From assembly GCA_046297455.1 (NCBI GenBank), contig JBKBIT010000008.1, forward strand, positions 102,140 to 166,139: a DNA stretch of 64,000 nt, given 5' to 3'. Source of the stretch: ZYF759 sp046297455. Its GTDB lineage: Bacteria > Pseudomonadota > Alphaproteobacteria > Rhizobiales > Rhizobiaceae. Both the position numbers and the translations under genes were made by a program. The notes beneath the pieces are model-generated. The model was not told where the DNA came from, made no database searches, and saw only the letters and a list, made by a program, of their open reading frames with translations. Of this stretch, positions 8,797-16,342 are shown piece by piece; the stretch's first letter is position 1, and each line of letters begins with the position of its first letter.

Positions 8797-9531
8797 ATGG
8801 GACGCGTGAGGGCACTCGCGCCAAGGCAGGGGAACAACCAGGGGACGCAGGCGCCAACGGCGCCCGAACCCTTCGTTGACACCGCGTCGGTGGCCCGCAT
8901 GCGGGCGATTGCCGATATGCTTGGCGCCCGATCCTTCGGACTTTATGCGGTGCTATCGACCGCCAGTGGCTGGCGCTTCCTGCCGCTGGCCGTCGCCGAA
9001 CCGGCCACGGACGCGGAATCTCGACGGTTTCTCGGTTCCATGCTCAAGGGCGAGCTCGACGCTGCCGCGATGGCCGCGGCCACCCCTGCCATCTGGCTTG
9101 CAAACGAGGGGGAGCCCGAAACGCCAATGTCGCGCTGGACCCGGCGCATCGACACCCCGGTCGGCGGCACGACAGGTGTCGTCTTCCCGATCGAGGCGGA
9201 GCGTTCCGGCCGCGGATTGGGGGTGTTTCTGGCACCAGCGATCCTGACGGAACCTGTTTTGTGCGCGGCGCACATGGAATGCTTCGCGCTCTATGAAGAA
9301 CTCACGCGGGCCAGGCGAAGCGAACTGCCGGGCACGCCCAAGCTTTCCAGGCGCGAACTGGAGTGCCTGAAGCTGACCGCCGACGGCCTCACCAGCGAAG
9401 AGATCGCCGCGCGGCTGGGGCTGTCCGTCCACACGGCCAACCAGTATGTTTCCAACACCACCCAGAAGCTGAATGCGGTCAACCGCATTCATGCCGTCGC
9501 CAAGGCGCTCAGGGCCGGCCTTTTCGACTAG
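8797..9531 (+). CDS. visR: LuxR-family flagellar master regulator VisR
   Basis: 244 residues, the partner of VisN. The C-terminus carries a full LuxR DNA-binding domain (KLSRRELECLKLTADGLTSEEIAARLGL..., about residues 178-240). The N-terminal region (FVDTASVARMRAIADMLGARSFGLY) is the VisR-type sensor-like domain; any ligand is unknown. It is co-transcribed with visN (ten-base gap) and convergent with the motA-flhB unit. The start ATG 8797 follows GGGGACAGCTC, a usable ribosome-binding site. Confidence 0.9.
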   Translation: MGRVRALAPRQGNNQGTQAPTAPEPFVDTASVARMRAIADMLGARSFGLYAVLSTASGWRFLPLAVAEPATDAESRRFLGSMLKGELDAAAMAAATPAIWLANEGEPETPMSRWTRRIDTPVGGTTGVVFPIEAERSGRGLGVFLAPAILTEPVLCAAHMECFALYEELTRARRSELPGTPKLSRRELECLKLTADGLTSEEIAARLGLSVHTANQYVSNTTQKLNAVNRIHAVAKALRAGLFD

Positions 9532-9544
9532 GGCCGCCGCCTAT

Positions 9545-9985
9545 TCAGGCAAAACCACCCATGGCCACCGTCTTGCGGATGCGCGAGCGTTCGAGCGCCG
9601 ACGCCAGGAACGTCGTGTTGGCGTGCGGGTCTTCGTCCGGATCGTCGAAAGTCACGTAATTGACTTCGATCCCGGCTGCCTCGTCGGCCATGTGCAGCGT
9701 GAAGTAGACGCATGCGCCAGCGGGCCTGAGTTCCAGATCGAGCGCGATGGAAGGCTTGTCCTCCCACGATACACGTATGTCGCCACCATGGCCGAGCGAA
9801 AGCGTGCCCGGCATCAGGTAGAGTTCGGAAGCCGACTGGACGATATCGGCAATGCAGGAGAAGTGCTCGAGCCGTATGAAGGCGATATAGTCGGCGACAT
9901 CGACCATGCGCAATTCGCTGACGACATCCTGGAGCGCCTTGGCGACGACGACTTCCCGGTCCATGGAGTGGGGCTGGCGGTTCAT
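9545..9985 (-). CDS. uncharacterised protein at the end of the motA-flhB unit
   Basis: 146 residues, not recognised. It is soluble, with no signal peptide or membrane segment, and is predicted alpha/beta with a conserved-looking central stretch (MPGTLSLGHGGDIRVSWEDKP). The ATG overlaps the flhB stop by four bases (ATGA), so it is translationally coupled to the export gate protein. It is the last gene of the minus-strand flagellar unit and convergent with visR. A role in flagellar export or assembly is inferred from position only. Confidence 0.75.
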   Translation of the reverse strand: MNRQPHSMDREVVVAKALQDVVSELRMVDVADYIAFIRLEHFSCIADIVQSASELYLMPGTLSLGHGGDIRVSWEDKPSIALDLELRPAGACVYFTLHMADEAAGIEVNYVTFDDPDEDPHANTTFLASALERSRIRKTVAMGGFA

Positions 9986-11073
9986 GCTATACCTCTACCT
10001 GGCGAAGGTTGCGCGGTCCTTGCGTAAACGGAGCGCACAAGTTCGGCCACTGCCTGATAAAATTGCGGTGGGATCATGCCGTCGATCTTCACCTGGTCGT
10101 ACATCGAGCGTGCGAGCTGGACTTCCTCGAACACCGGAATGCCATGCTCTTCTGCGATTTCCCTGATCTTGAGCGCGATCAGATCTTGCCCCTTGGCAAC
10201 GACGATCGGCGCCGCGTTCTCGCTGCGCACATAGCGCAGCGCGATCGCGTAGTGGGTCGGATTGGCGATCACCAGCGTGGCCTGCGGCACGCTCTGGATC
10301 ATGCGCTGGCGGGCACGGTCGCGCTGCAGCGAGCGCATGCGGGCCTTCACGATGGGATCGCCGTCATTCTGCTTGATCTCGTCCTTGACCTCCTGACGGG
10401 TCATTCTGAGTTCTTCGCGCCAGTGGAAGCGCGACCAGAGCAGGTCGGCGCCCGCGATGATGAGCATCACCAGGGCGATGGTGACCACGATCTGGACGGC
10501 GATGTCGCGGATGACCGAGGTAAACGCCATCGGGTGAGTGATCATGCCGGCCAGCAGCTGATCCTGCGCCTCGCTCATGGCGAACACGACGAACCCGCCG
10601 ACGACCAGGATCTTGCCGATCGACTTGGCGAACTCGACCCAACCCTTCTTGCCGAACAGCCGATCCCAGCCCTTCTTCAGGGAGATACGCGATAGCTGCG
10701 GCTTGATCCGCGTGACAACGAAACGCGGCACGTTCTGCAGGACCGATGCCGAGATGCCGGCCAGCATCAGCAGGAACATCAGGGCTGCGAGAGCCTTCGC
10801 GATCTCCTGGAAAACCATGCGCTGCAGCATGATGGCATCGTCTGTATTCCCCAGACGCCATTCGTCGGCACGCTCGATGAACATCGACAGAAACCCGCCG
10901 AGATGAGCCGCGCTTGGCTGCGCGAAGAAGAGGACGAAGGTCAGGATGGCCAGAAAGGACGCGAAGGCCGGAACCTCTCGCGCAAAGGGAACCTGTCCCT
11001 TGTCGATGGAGTCACGGATCTTCTTCTCCGTGGCCTCCTCGGTTTTACTTTCTTTATCCGGTTCGTCGGCCAA
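9982..11073 (-). CDS. flhB: flagellar export apparatus protein FlhB
   Basis: 363 residues. A charged N-terminus (MADEPDKESKTEEATEKKIRD) is typical of FlhB. Four hydrophobic segments follow, then the cytoplasmic domain with the autocleavage motif NPTH (in VIANPTHYAIALRY). Cleavage there switches export from rod/hook to filament substrates in the family. It lies 21 bases after fliG in the same unit. Confidence 0.97.
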   Translation of the reverse strand: MADEPDKESKTEEATEKKIRDSIDKGQVPFAREVPAFASFLAILTFVLFFAQPSAAHLGGFLSMFIERADEWRLGNTDDAIMLQRMVFQEIAKALAALMFLLMLAGISASVLQNVPRFVVTRIKPQLSRISLKKGWDRLFGKKGWVEFAKSIGKILVVGGFVVFAMSEAQDQLLAGMITHPMAFTSVIRDIAVQIVVTIALVMLIIAGADLLWSRFHWREELRMTRQEVKDEIKQNDGDPIVKARMRSLQRDRARQRMIQSVPQATLVIANPTHYAIALRYVRSENAAPIVVAKGQDLIALKIREIAEEHGIPVFEEVQLARSMYDQVKIDGMIPPQFYQAVAELVRSVYARTAQPSPGRGIA

Positions 11074-11094
11074 CTAGGCCTCCTATCGGCGGCT

Positions 11095-12123
11095 TCAGGC
11101 CGCGAGGTCGCGCGAAGGCAGTTCGAGCTGGCCGGCAGCTGCCAGATCGAGGGCGGCGGACGAGATGGTGCGGCGAGCGCCCTGAATCTCGTCGTCGGTC
11201 ACATCGGCAGCCATGGACAGTTCCGACTCGATCATGCGCCGCGAACGCGCACTCAGCGAACTGAGTACGGCTTCGACGATTGCAGGGTCGGCATTGCGCA
11301 GCGCCAGGACCACGACCTCGCTCGACAGATCGTCGAACAGACGGACCAGCGCCTTCTTGCTGAGCTCGAGGATGTCTTCGAAGGTGAAGAGCTTGGCGCG
11401 CACCGCATCGAGGTTGCGCAGGCCGCTCTTCTCCAGATCGTCCATCACCTCTTCCATCTCGTCCTTGTCGAACTCGCGAAGCACGCTTGCAACGCGCGTC
11501 TCGCCTTCCGAGCTGTTGCGGGCGAACTGCTCGCCGCTCACGCGGGCCTGCAATTGCCGTTCCAGCATCGTGCGCATGGCAGGCTTCACCGGCGACATGG
11601 TCAGCATGCGCTTGAAGATCTCGCTGCGCAGGGGACGCTCGAATTCGCGCAGGGCCAGCGCCGACTGACGCGGCGACAGGCTGCTGAACACGTAGGCGAT
11701 CGACTGCGGGTGTTCCTTGGCCAGCACGGAGGCCAACTTGGGCGGATCGAGCTGCTCGAGCTTCGGCCACACCGATGGCGGCTCTTCGATACGGCCGGGA
11801 CGGTTGCGTCCCACAAGCGCGTCGAACTCCTCGGGCGGCAGCGATTCGTTGAGGATCGTGTCCATCTGATCGCCCGAATCGAGCAGTCCCGCACCTTCCG
11901 TGAATTCATCCTCGAACTCGGATACGATCAGTTCGAGCTCATGCTGCGGAATGGTCCGCAGCTTGCGTGCTGCTTCCAGCAGCGCCTTCAACTCCTCCTG
12001 CTTGAAGAATTTCAGAAGGCGGCTGGCAGCAGGCTTGCCCATTGCGACGAGAATTGCCGCGGCCTTTTGCGACGAGTCGAACTTGCTCGCCTGGCTCGTG
12101 GCTGAATTGAGGGGTGGCAACAT
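11095..12123 (-). CDS. fliG: flagellar motor switch protein FliG
   Basis: 342 residues, the usual length. It forms the C-ring rotor face that engages the MotA stator. Visible FliG segments include the N-terminal AAAILVAMGKPAASRLLKFF, the middle HPQSIAYVFSSLSP (EHPQ motif) and the C-terminal charged region with the conserved FEDILELSKKALVRLFDDL. The start ATG is preceded by 29 bases after fliN. It is third of four switch and motor genes (motA, fliM, fliN, fliG) in the unit. Confidence 0.97.
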   Translation of the reverse strand: MLPPLNSATSQASKFDSSQKAAAILVAMGKPAASRLLKFFKQEELKALLEAARKLRTIPQHELELIVSEFEDEFTEGAGLLDSGDQMDTILNESLPPEEFDALVGRNRPGRIEEPPSVWPKLEQLDPPKLASVLAKEHPQSIAYVFSSLSPRQSALALREFERPLRSEIFKRMLTMSPVKPAMRTMLERQLQARVSGEQFARNSSEGETRVASVLREFDKDEMEEVMDDLEKSGLRNLDAVRAKLFTFEDILELSKKALVRLFDDLSSEVVVLALRNADPAIVEAVLSSLSARSRRMIESELSMAADVTDDEIQGARRTISSAALDLAAAGQLELPSRDLAA

Positions 12124-12152
12124 GGGCCGCGCGATCCTTATTCGTTGAAACG

Positions 12153-12752
12153 TCAGGCCTTGCGGCTGGAATCGACGATGTGGGTCAGCTTGATGCCGAA
12201 ACGGGAAGGATCGCTGTCGAGCACGGTGACCTCGCCGGCAGCAATCTTGCGTCCGTTGACCACCACATCGACCGGCTCACCGATCTTGCGGTCCAGTGCG
12301 ACGGTCGACCCCTTCTGCAGCGCCATGAGTTCGGAGACAGGCATCTCCGTGCTTCCCAGCACGATCTGCACGTCAACCGGAATATCCATGATCACGGCAT
12401 GGTTTTCCTTGCCCGGCGCCGCGCCCTGCCCGGTGGCCGATGCGACCGAGGCAAAGCCGGCATCGGCCATGCCGAAACCTGCATCGCTGCCGCCCATACC
12501 CTGGTCGGCCATACCCAGGCCCATTTCACCGCCGCCGAGGCCCTGGTCACCCATGCCAAGGCCCGGATCGGAAAAATCCATGCCGGGATTGGAGAGGCCG
12601 AGTGCGGGATCCGACATGCCCAGGCCAGGGTCCAACATGCCCAGCCCCGGTTCGGTATCCGCTCCATCGTGCAGCACATCGCGCAATTCATCGATCGCGG
12701 CGCTGAGCTGGTCCTCTTCTTCCGACAATGCGGGAATGCTATTGGGATCCAT
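12153..12752 (-). CDS. fliN: flagellar motor switch protein FliN with a heptad-repeat insert
   Basis: 199 residues from ATG 12752, which has GGAG about eight bases upstream; a TTG one codon earlier is less likely. The C-terminal 90 residues are a normal SpoA/FliN domain (IPVDVQIVLGSTEMPVSELMALQKGS...). Residues 33-102 are ten consecutive seven-residue units of the type DPGLGMx, rich in Gly, Met, Pro and Asp, which joins an N-terminal acidic helix (residues 7-29) to the SpoA domain. Enterobacterial FliN is about 137 residues, so the repeat explains much of the extra length. FliN sits at the base of the C-ring. Confidence 0.95.
   Translation of the reverse strand: MDPNSIPALSEEEDQLSAAIDELRDVLHDGADTEPGLGMLDPGLGMSDPALGLSNPGMDFSDPGLGMGDQGLGGGEMGLGMADQGMGGSDAGFGMADAGFASVASATGQGAAPGKENHAVIMDIPVDVQIVLGSTEMPVSELMALQKGSTVALDRKIGEPVDVVVNGRKIAAGEVTVLDSDPSRFGIKLTHIVDSSRKA
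12447..12656 (-). repeat. ten 21-base units encoding heptads inside fliN
   Basis: The encoded units read TEPGLGM, LDPGLGM, SDPALGL, SNPGMDF, SDPGLGM, GDQGLGG, GEMGLGM, ADQGMGG, SDAGFGM, ADAGFAS. The period is exactly seven codons with no indels. Unit divergence is moderate, so the array is not a recent slippage product, although unit number could still vary between strains. Confidence 0.9.
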
Positions 12753-12782
12753 CAACTCACTCCGGTATCTTGCTGGACTTCG

Positions 12783-13718
12783 TCATGTCCGTTTCACGAG
12801 CCCGTCCAGGAAGTCCTGGCCGGCGTCGAAGGGTTCGCGAACCCGCACGGTGAAGCGGTTTCCGAGCTTTCCAAACTCACATACGAATATTGTCTTGCGC
12901 CGGGCTGACAGGCGCGTTTGGGCCTGCGCATTTTCCGGCAGTTCAAGAACCTGACCGACACGCCAGCGCGAGATTTCGCTGAGGGTGGCACGGGCCATGG
13001 GCACGTTTGCCTCGAGCTTCACCTTCGAGCGCATGACTTCTTCGCTGAAACGTTCGCGCCATTTGGTTGCCACGCCCGGTCCGGCATCCTCGTCGTCGAT
13101 GCCGTCGGAACGCTGGGCCAGGAGGACGCGCTGCGGCATGAGGATCGTGATCGTTCCCGAGGCCATCGGAGAAGAAATGCGAAACTCGATGCTGGCCGCT
13201 GGTCCGTCGCGACGCGGCATGCGAGGGATCTCCGTGCCCGTGACGATATCGCCGAGCGGATAGATGATGCCGAGCGCGCGTTCGCCCGAGCCGTCCATGC
13301 ATTTGGCAATAATGTCGAACGTGTCCGCAATCACCGCAAGTTCAAGATCGGTGAGGTCGCGGGCGATCGGCACCACAGCCAGATCCTGATCGCCGCCGAA
13401 AGCCGCCGACACCAGAAGCGCTGTCGCGTCGACATCGATCAGCATGGTGAGCGCATCCCCCGACCGCTCTGACGAGGCTACGCAGATTGCGGTCTGCGAC
13501 GCCTCGCGCGGCAGCGCATCGGCAAAGCGCGCAACCGTGGCGGACCTGATCTCCATGTCCAGCGGAAAGGCCATCTTGGCGTTGATAGCGTTCAGGATTT
13601 CTCCGCGAACGCGATGGCCGAGCGCCTTGGCGACAGAAATGACCTTTTGAGGTTCACCCGTATCGCCGAGCAGGCTTTCCACGACATGGCTACGTGTCAG
13701 GGTGCTGGCGTCACTCAT
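12783..13718 (-). CDS. fliM: flagellar motor switch protein FliM
   Basis: 311 residues from ATG 13718. A TTG at 13760 overlapping the motA stop (TTGA) would add fourteen residues and cannot be excluded. The middle domain is the CheC-like FliM core, and the C-terminus (about residues 225-305) is a SpoA domain (MARATLSEISRWRVGQVLELPENAQAQ...). The N-terminus lacks an obvious EIDALL-type CheY-P-binding peptide. The gene lies between motA and fliN in the switch unit. Confidence 0.92.
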   Translation of the reverse strand: MSDASTLTRSHVVESLLGDTGEPQKVISVAKALGHRVRGEILNAINAKMAFPLDMEIRSATVARFADALPREASQTAICVASSERSGDALTMLIDVDATALLVSAAFGGDQDLAVVPIARDLTDLELAVIADTFDIIAKCMDGSGERALGIIYPLGDIVTGTEIPRMPRRDGPAASIEFRISSPMASGTITILMPQRVLLAQRSDGIDDEDAGPGVATKWRERFSEEVMRSKVKLEANVPMARATLSEISRWRVGQVLELPENAQAQTRLSARRKTIFVCEFGKLGNRFTVRVREPFDAGQDFLDGLVKRT

Positions 13719-13756
13719 CGCTGGGACATCCCGGTCTTTGAAACTAACGACATGGA

Positions 13757-14638
13757 TCAAGCTGCTTTCTTGGCGTCACCGCCGGCGGCAGCCTGCAAGG
13801 TGCTCTGTTCCACGGCATCGATGGAGGGGCGATCATGGGAAGCGATCGTCTTGCGTCCGAACTCGATAGCAACCTGGGGCAGCGATCCGTTCATGTAGGC
13901 GAGCAGCGTCTGCTTCACGATGATGTACAGACGAACATGTTTGTCGCGAACGTATTTTATCTTGACCGCCAGCGGCCCGACCATCGCATAGGCAAGGAAG
14001 ATGCCGAGAAACGAGCCGACCAGCGCGGCGCCGATGAGGCCACCCAGGATTTCCGGCGACTGATCGATGGCGCCCATCGCCTTGATGATACCCAGAATAG
14101 CGGCAACGATGCCGAGCGCCGGCAGGCCGTCTGCCGATGTCTGCAAGGCATGGCTGGGCTTGAGCTTGTCATGACGGATGGTCTGGATTTCTTCATCCAT
14201 CAACGCTTCGATCTCGAACGGCCGCGCGTTGCCGATGATGATGATGCGGCAGTAGTCACAGATGAAGTGGGTAAGGTGCTTGTTACCGAGCACCTTGGGG
14301 TACGCCTGGAAGATTGAAGACTCTTCGGGCGCATCGATATGGGCCTCTACCTCATTTCGCGACTTGGCGCGCAGTTCCCGCATCAGGCTGTGCAAGACCC
14401 CCAGGACCTCCAGGTAGACTTCTTCCTTGGGAACGTCGTTCTTGAGCACCTCAAGCAGCGACTTGCCGGTATCCTTGATGGTGGAGACCGAGTTGGCGAC
14501 TAGATAGATGCCCACCGCCGCGCCGCCGATGATGACGAGTTCCCAGGGCTGGAACAGAATGTCCAGGTAGCCGCCCATCGCCATGTAGCCGCCGATCACG
14601 CAGCCGAAGGTGACGATCATGCCGATGACAATGCCCAA
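13757..14638 (-). CDS. motA: flagellar stator protein MotA
   Basis: 293 residues if translation starts at TTG 14638, which aligns with the family N-terminus (GIVIGMIVTFGCVIGGYMAMGG); ATG 14620 would cut six residues from the first helix. Four membrane segments are visible, with the large cytoplasmic loop that contacts FliG between the second and third (DAPEESSIFQAYPKVLGN). It forms the proton channel with MotB. It is the first gene of the minus-strand unit, 40 bases downstream of a CCTCGCGCAAG-N9-CTAG element. A longer upstream open frame is antisense to the DUF1217 gene. Confidence 0.95.
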   Translation of the reverse strand: MGIVIGMIVTFGCVIGGYMAMGGYLDILFQPWELVIIGGAAVGIYLVANSVSTIKDTGKSLLEVLKNDVPKEEVYLEVLGVLHSLMRELRAKSRNEVEAHIDAPEESSIFQAYPKVLGNKHLTHFICDYCRIIIIGNARPFEIEALMDEEIQTIRHDKLKPSHALQTSADGLPALGIVAAILGIIKAMGAIDQSPEILGGLIGAALVGSFLGIFLAYAMVGPLAVKIKYVRDKHVRLYIIVKQTLLAYMNGSLPQVAIEFGRKTIASHDRPSIDAVEQSTLQAAAGGDAKKAA

Positions 14639-14678
14639 CGCTCTAGACCCCCGATTTGTCAATGTGTTGCCAAACGCA

Positions 14679-14702
14679 CTAGCTCTCCGGGCTTGCGCGA
14701 GG
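14679..14702 (-). promoter_or_regulatory. flagellar class II promoter-like element upstream of motA
   Basis: Read on the minus strand: CCTCGCGCAAG, nine bases, CTAG. It ends 40 bases before the TTG start of motA and is an exact consensus copy. It faces the divergent copy at 14765-14788. Confidence 0.75.
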
Positions 14703-14764
14703 CTTAATGGCGTGATTTCAATTCGAGCGACCGCGGCCAATTCGTACGAACCAATTGGCAAAAG

Positions 14765-14788
14765 CCTCGCGCAAGGAAGGGTCGCTAG
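14765..14788 (+). promoter_or_regulatory. flagellar class II promoter-like element upstream of the DUF1217 gene
   Basis: CCTCGCGCAAG, nine bases, CTAG; an exact consensus copy 36 bases before the TTG start at 14825. With the motA copy it gives a divergent promoter pair. Confidence 0.75.
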
Positions 14789-14824
14789 AAAAGCGCCGTC
14801 GGCAAACTGCCTGCGGAGGCGACT

Positions 14825-15601
14825 TTGATTAATACCTATACAGGCTACCAGCTGATCACACGCGATCTCGATGTGTCCATCAAGCGCGTCCAATCCCAGC
14901 CAATGGTTCAGCGCGAGACCGAATATTACCTTGAAAACATCACCAAGGTGAAAAGCATCGACGACTTCCTCGGCAATGACCGGCTGTTTCGCTACGCCAT
15001 GAAGGCGCATGGTATGGAGGACATGACCTACGCCAAGGCCTTCATCCGCAAGGCCCTGGAGGAAGGCATCGACAATCGGGACTCGTTTGCCAACAAGCTC
15101 ACAGACACCCGCTACAAGAGCCTCGTCGAGACCTTCAATTTCGAGCGGCACGGCGAGAACACCACGATCTTCGATCGTGCACAGCAGGGTACGGTCGACA
15201 AATATCTCCGGCAGGTGCTGGAAGAAGACGCGGGCTCGCAGAACGAGGGCGTTCGCCTTGCGCTCTATTTCGAGCGAAAGGCATCGCAGATCGACTCTGC
15301 CTACAACATTCTGGGCGACCCGGCGCTCGCAACCGTCGTGCGCACCATGCTCGGCCTTCCTGATGCCATCGCCCAGCTCGACGTCGACAAGCAGGCAGCA
15401 CTGATCGAATCCCGCATCAATCTCGAAGACTTCAAGGACCCGAAGAAGCTGGCCGAAATGATCACCAGGTTCACCAGCCTGTGGGAGGTGAACAACCCTT
15501 CCACCCCGCCGCAATCGATGATCACGAACCTGTTTCAGCCGCCAATGCAGTTCGGCATTTCAGCCGACGTGCTGATGACCATCGCCAAGATGAAACGCTG
15601 A
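14825..15601 (+). CDS. DUF1217 family flagellar-cluster protein
   Basis: 258 residues from TTG 14825, which has GGAGG six bases upstream. The protein is mostly helical and soluble without a signal peptide, and matches the DUF1217 family found in rhizobial flagellar clusters. Notable segments are NTYTGYQLITRDLDVSIKRV at the start and a C-terminal NLFQPPMQFGISADVLMTIAKMKR. Function is not established. It is first in the unit with flgF, fliI and an unknown membrane protein and has its own class II-type element. Confidence 0.85.
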   Translation: MINTYTGYQLITRDLDVSIKRVQSQPMVQRETEYYLENITKVKSIDDFLGNDRLFRYAMKAHGMEDMTYAKAFIRKALEEGIDNRDSFANKLTDTRYKSLVETFNFERHGENTTIFDRAQQGTVDKYLRQVLEEDAGSQNEGVRLALYFERKASQIDSAYNILGDPALATVVRTMLGLPDAIAQLDVDKQAALIESRINLEDFKDPKKLAEMITRFTSLWEVNNPSTPPQSMITNLFQPPMQFGISADVLMTIAKMKR

Positions 15602-15611
15602 GGAAGTCACA

Positions 15612-16334
15612 GTGCAGAACGGACTATATGTCGCCCTCTCCTCGCAGGTCGCTCTCGAGCGCCGGCTCAACACGATCGCCGACAACGTGGCCAACGCCAC
15701 GACGACGGGTTTCCGCGCCACCGGCGTGAAGTTCGAGGACCTGGTGACCAGCGGCACGGCACGCAACTCGATGTCCTTCGTTTCCTCGGGCACGAACTTC
15801 CTGTCGACCGCCAACGGCCCCGTCACCCAGACGGGCAACCCGCTCGACTTCGCCATCCGCGGCGAGGCCTGGTTCGGCGTGGAGACGCCCGAAGGCCCGG
15901 TGATGACCCGCGACGGCCGTTTTTCGATGCTGCCCGATGGCACGCTGGTCAATGTCGAGGGCCATCCGGTGCTCGACGCCGGCGGCGGACAGCTGCTGCT
16001 CAATCCGGAAGGCGGACCGCCCACCGTCGGCGCCGACGGCTCGATTCGCCAGAACGGCGAACTGGTCGGCGCGATCGGCCTGTTCGAGTTCGAACCGGGC
16101 GAGGATTTCCGTCGTCACGGCGGTTCCGGCATCATGCCCAACGGCGATCCCGTGCCGATCGTCGACCAGGCCAATGTGGGCGTGGTGCAGGGCTATCTGG
16201 AAGGCTCCAATGTCGATCCCGTCCTGGAGATCACGCGCCTGATCCAGGTGCAGCGCGCCTTCGAGGGCGTTTCCGCGCTGATCCGCGACAGCGAGAGCAC
16301 CGTGCGTGACGCCATCAAGACCATCGGGTCCTGA
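15612..16334 (+). CDS. flgF: flagellar basal-body rod protein FlgF
   Basis: 240 residues from a GTG start with AGGAAG upstream. The N-terminal rod motif (VALERRLNTIADNVANATTTGFRA) and the C-terminal helix (YLEGSNVDPVLEITRLIQVQRAFEG) are the paired signature of rod and hook proteins. FlgF forms part of the proximal rod and is secreted by the flagellar export gate, so it lacks a Sec signal. The gene is followed at eight bases by fliI. Confidence 0.95.
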   Translation: MQNGLYVALSSQVALERRLNTIADNVANATTTGFRATGVKFEDLVTSGTARNSMSFVSSGTNFLSTANGPVTQTGNPLDFAIRGEAWFGVETPEGPVMTRDGRFSMLPDGTLVNVEGHPVLDAGGGQLLLNPEGGPPTVGADGSIRQNGELVGAIGLFEFEPGEDFRRHGGSGIMPNGDPVPIVDQANVGVVQGYLEGSNVDPVLEITRLIQVQRAFEGVSALIRDSESTVRDAIKTIGS

Positions 16335-16342
16335 CGCTCGAG

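Noticed and set aside
12447..12656. Regular 21-base units considered as a CRISPR or intergenic repeat
   Set aside because: They lie in frame within fliN, have no spacers and vary as coding repeats do.
13757..15514. Extension of motA across the divergent promoter region
   Set aside because: It would run through two promoter-like elements and the DUF1217 gene on the other strand; the family N-terminus fits TTG 14638.
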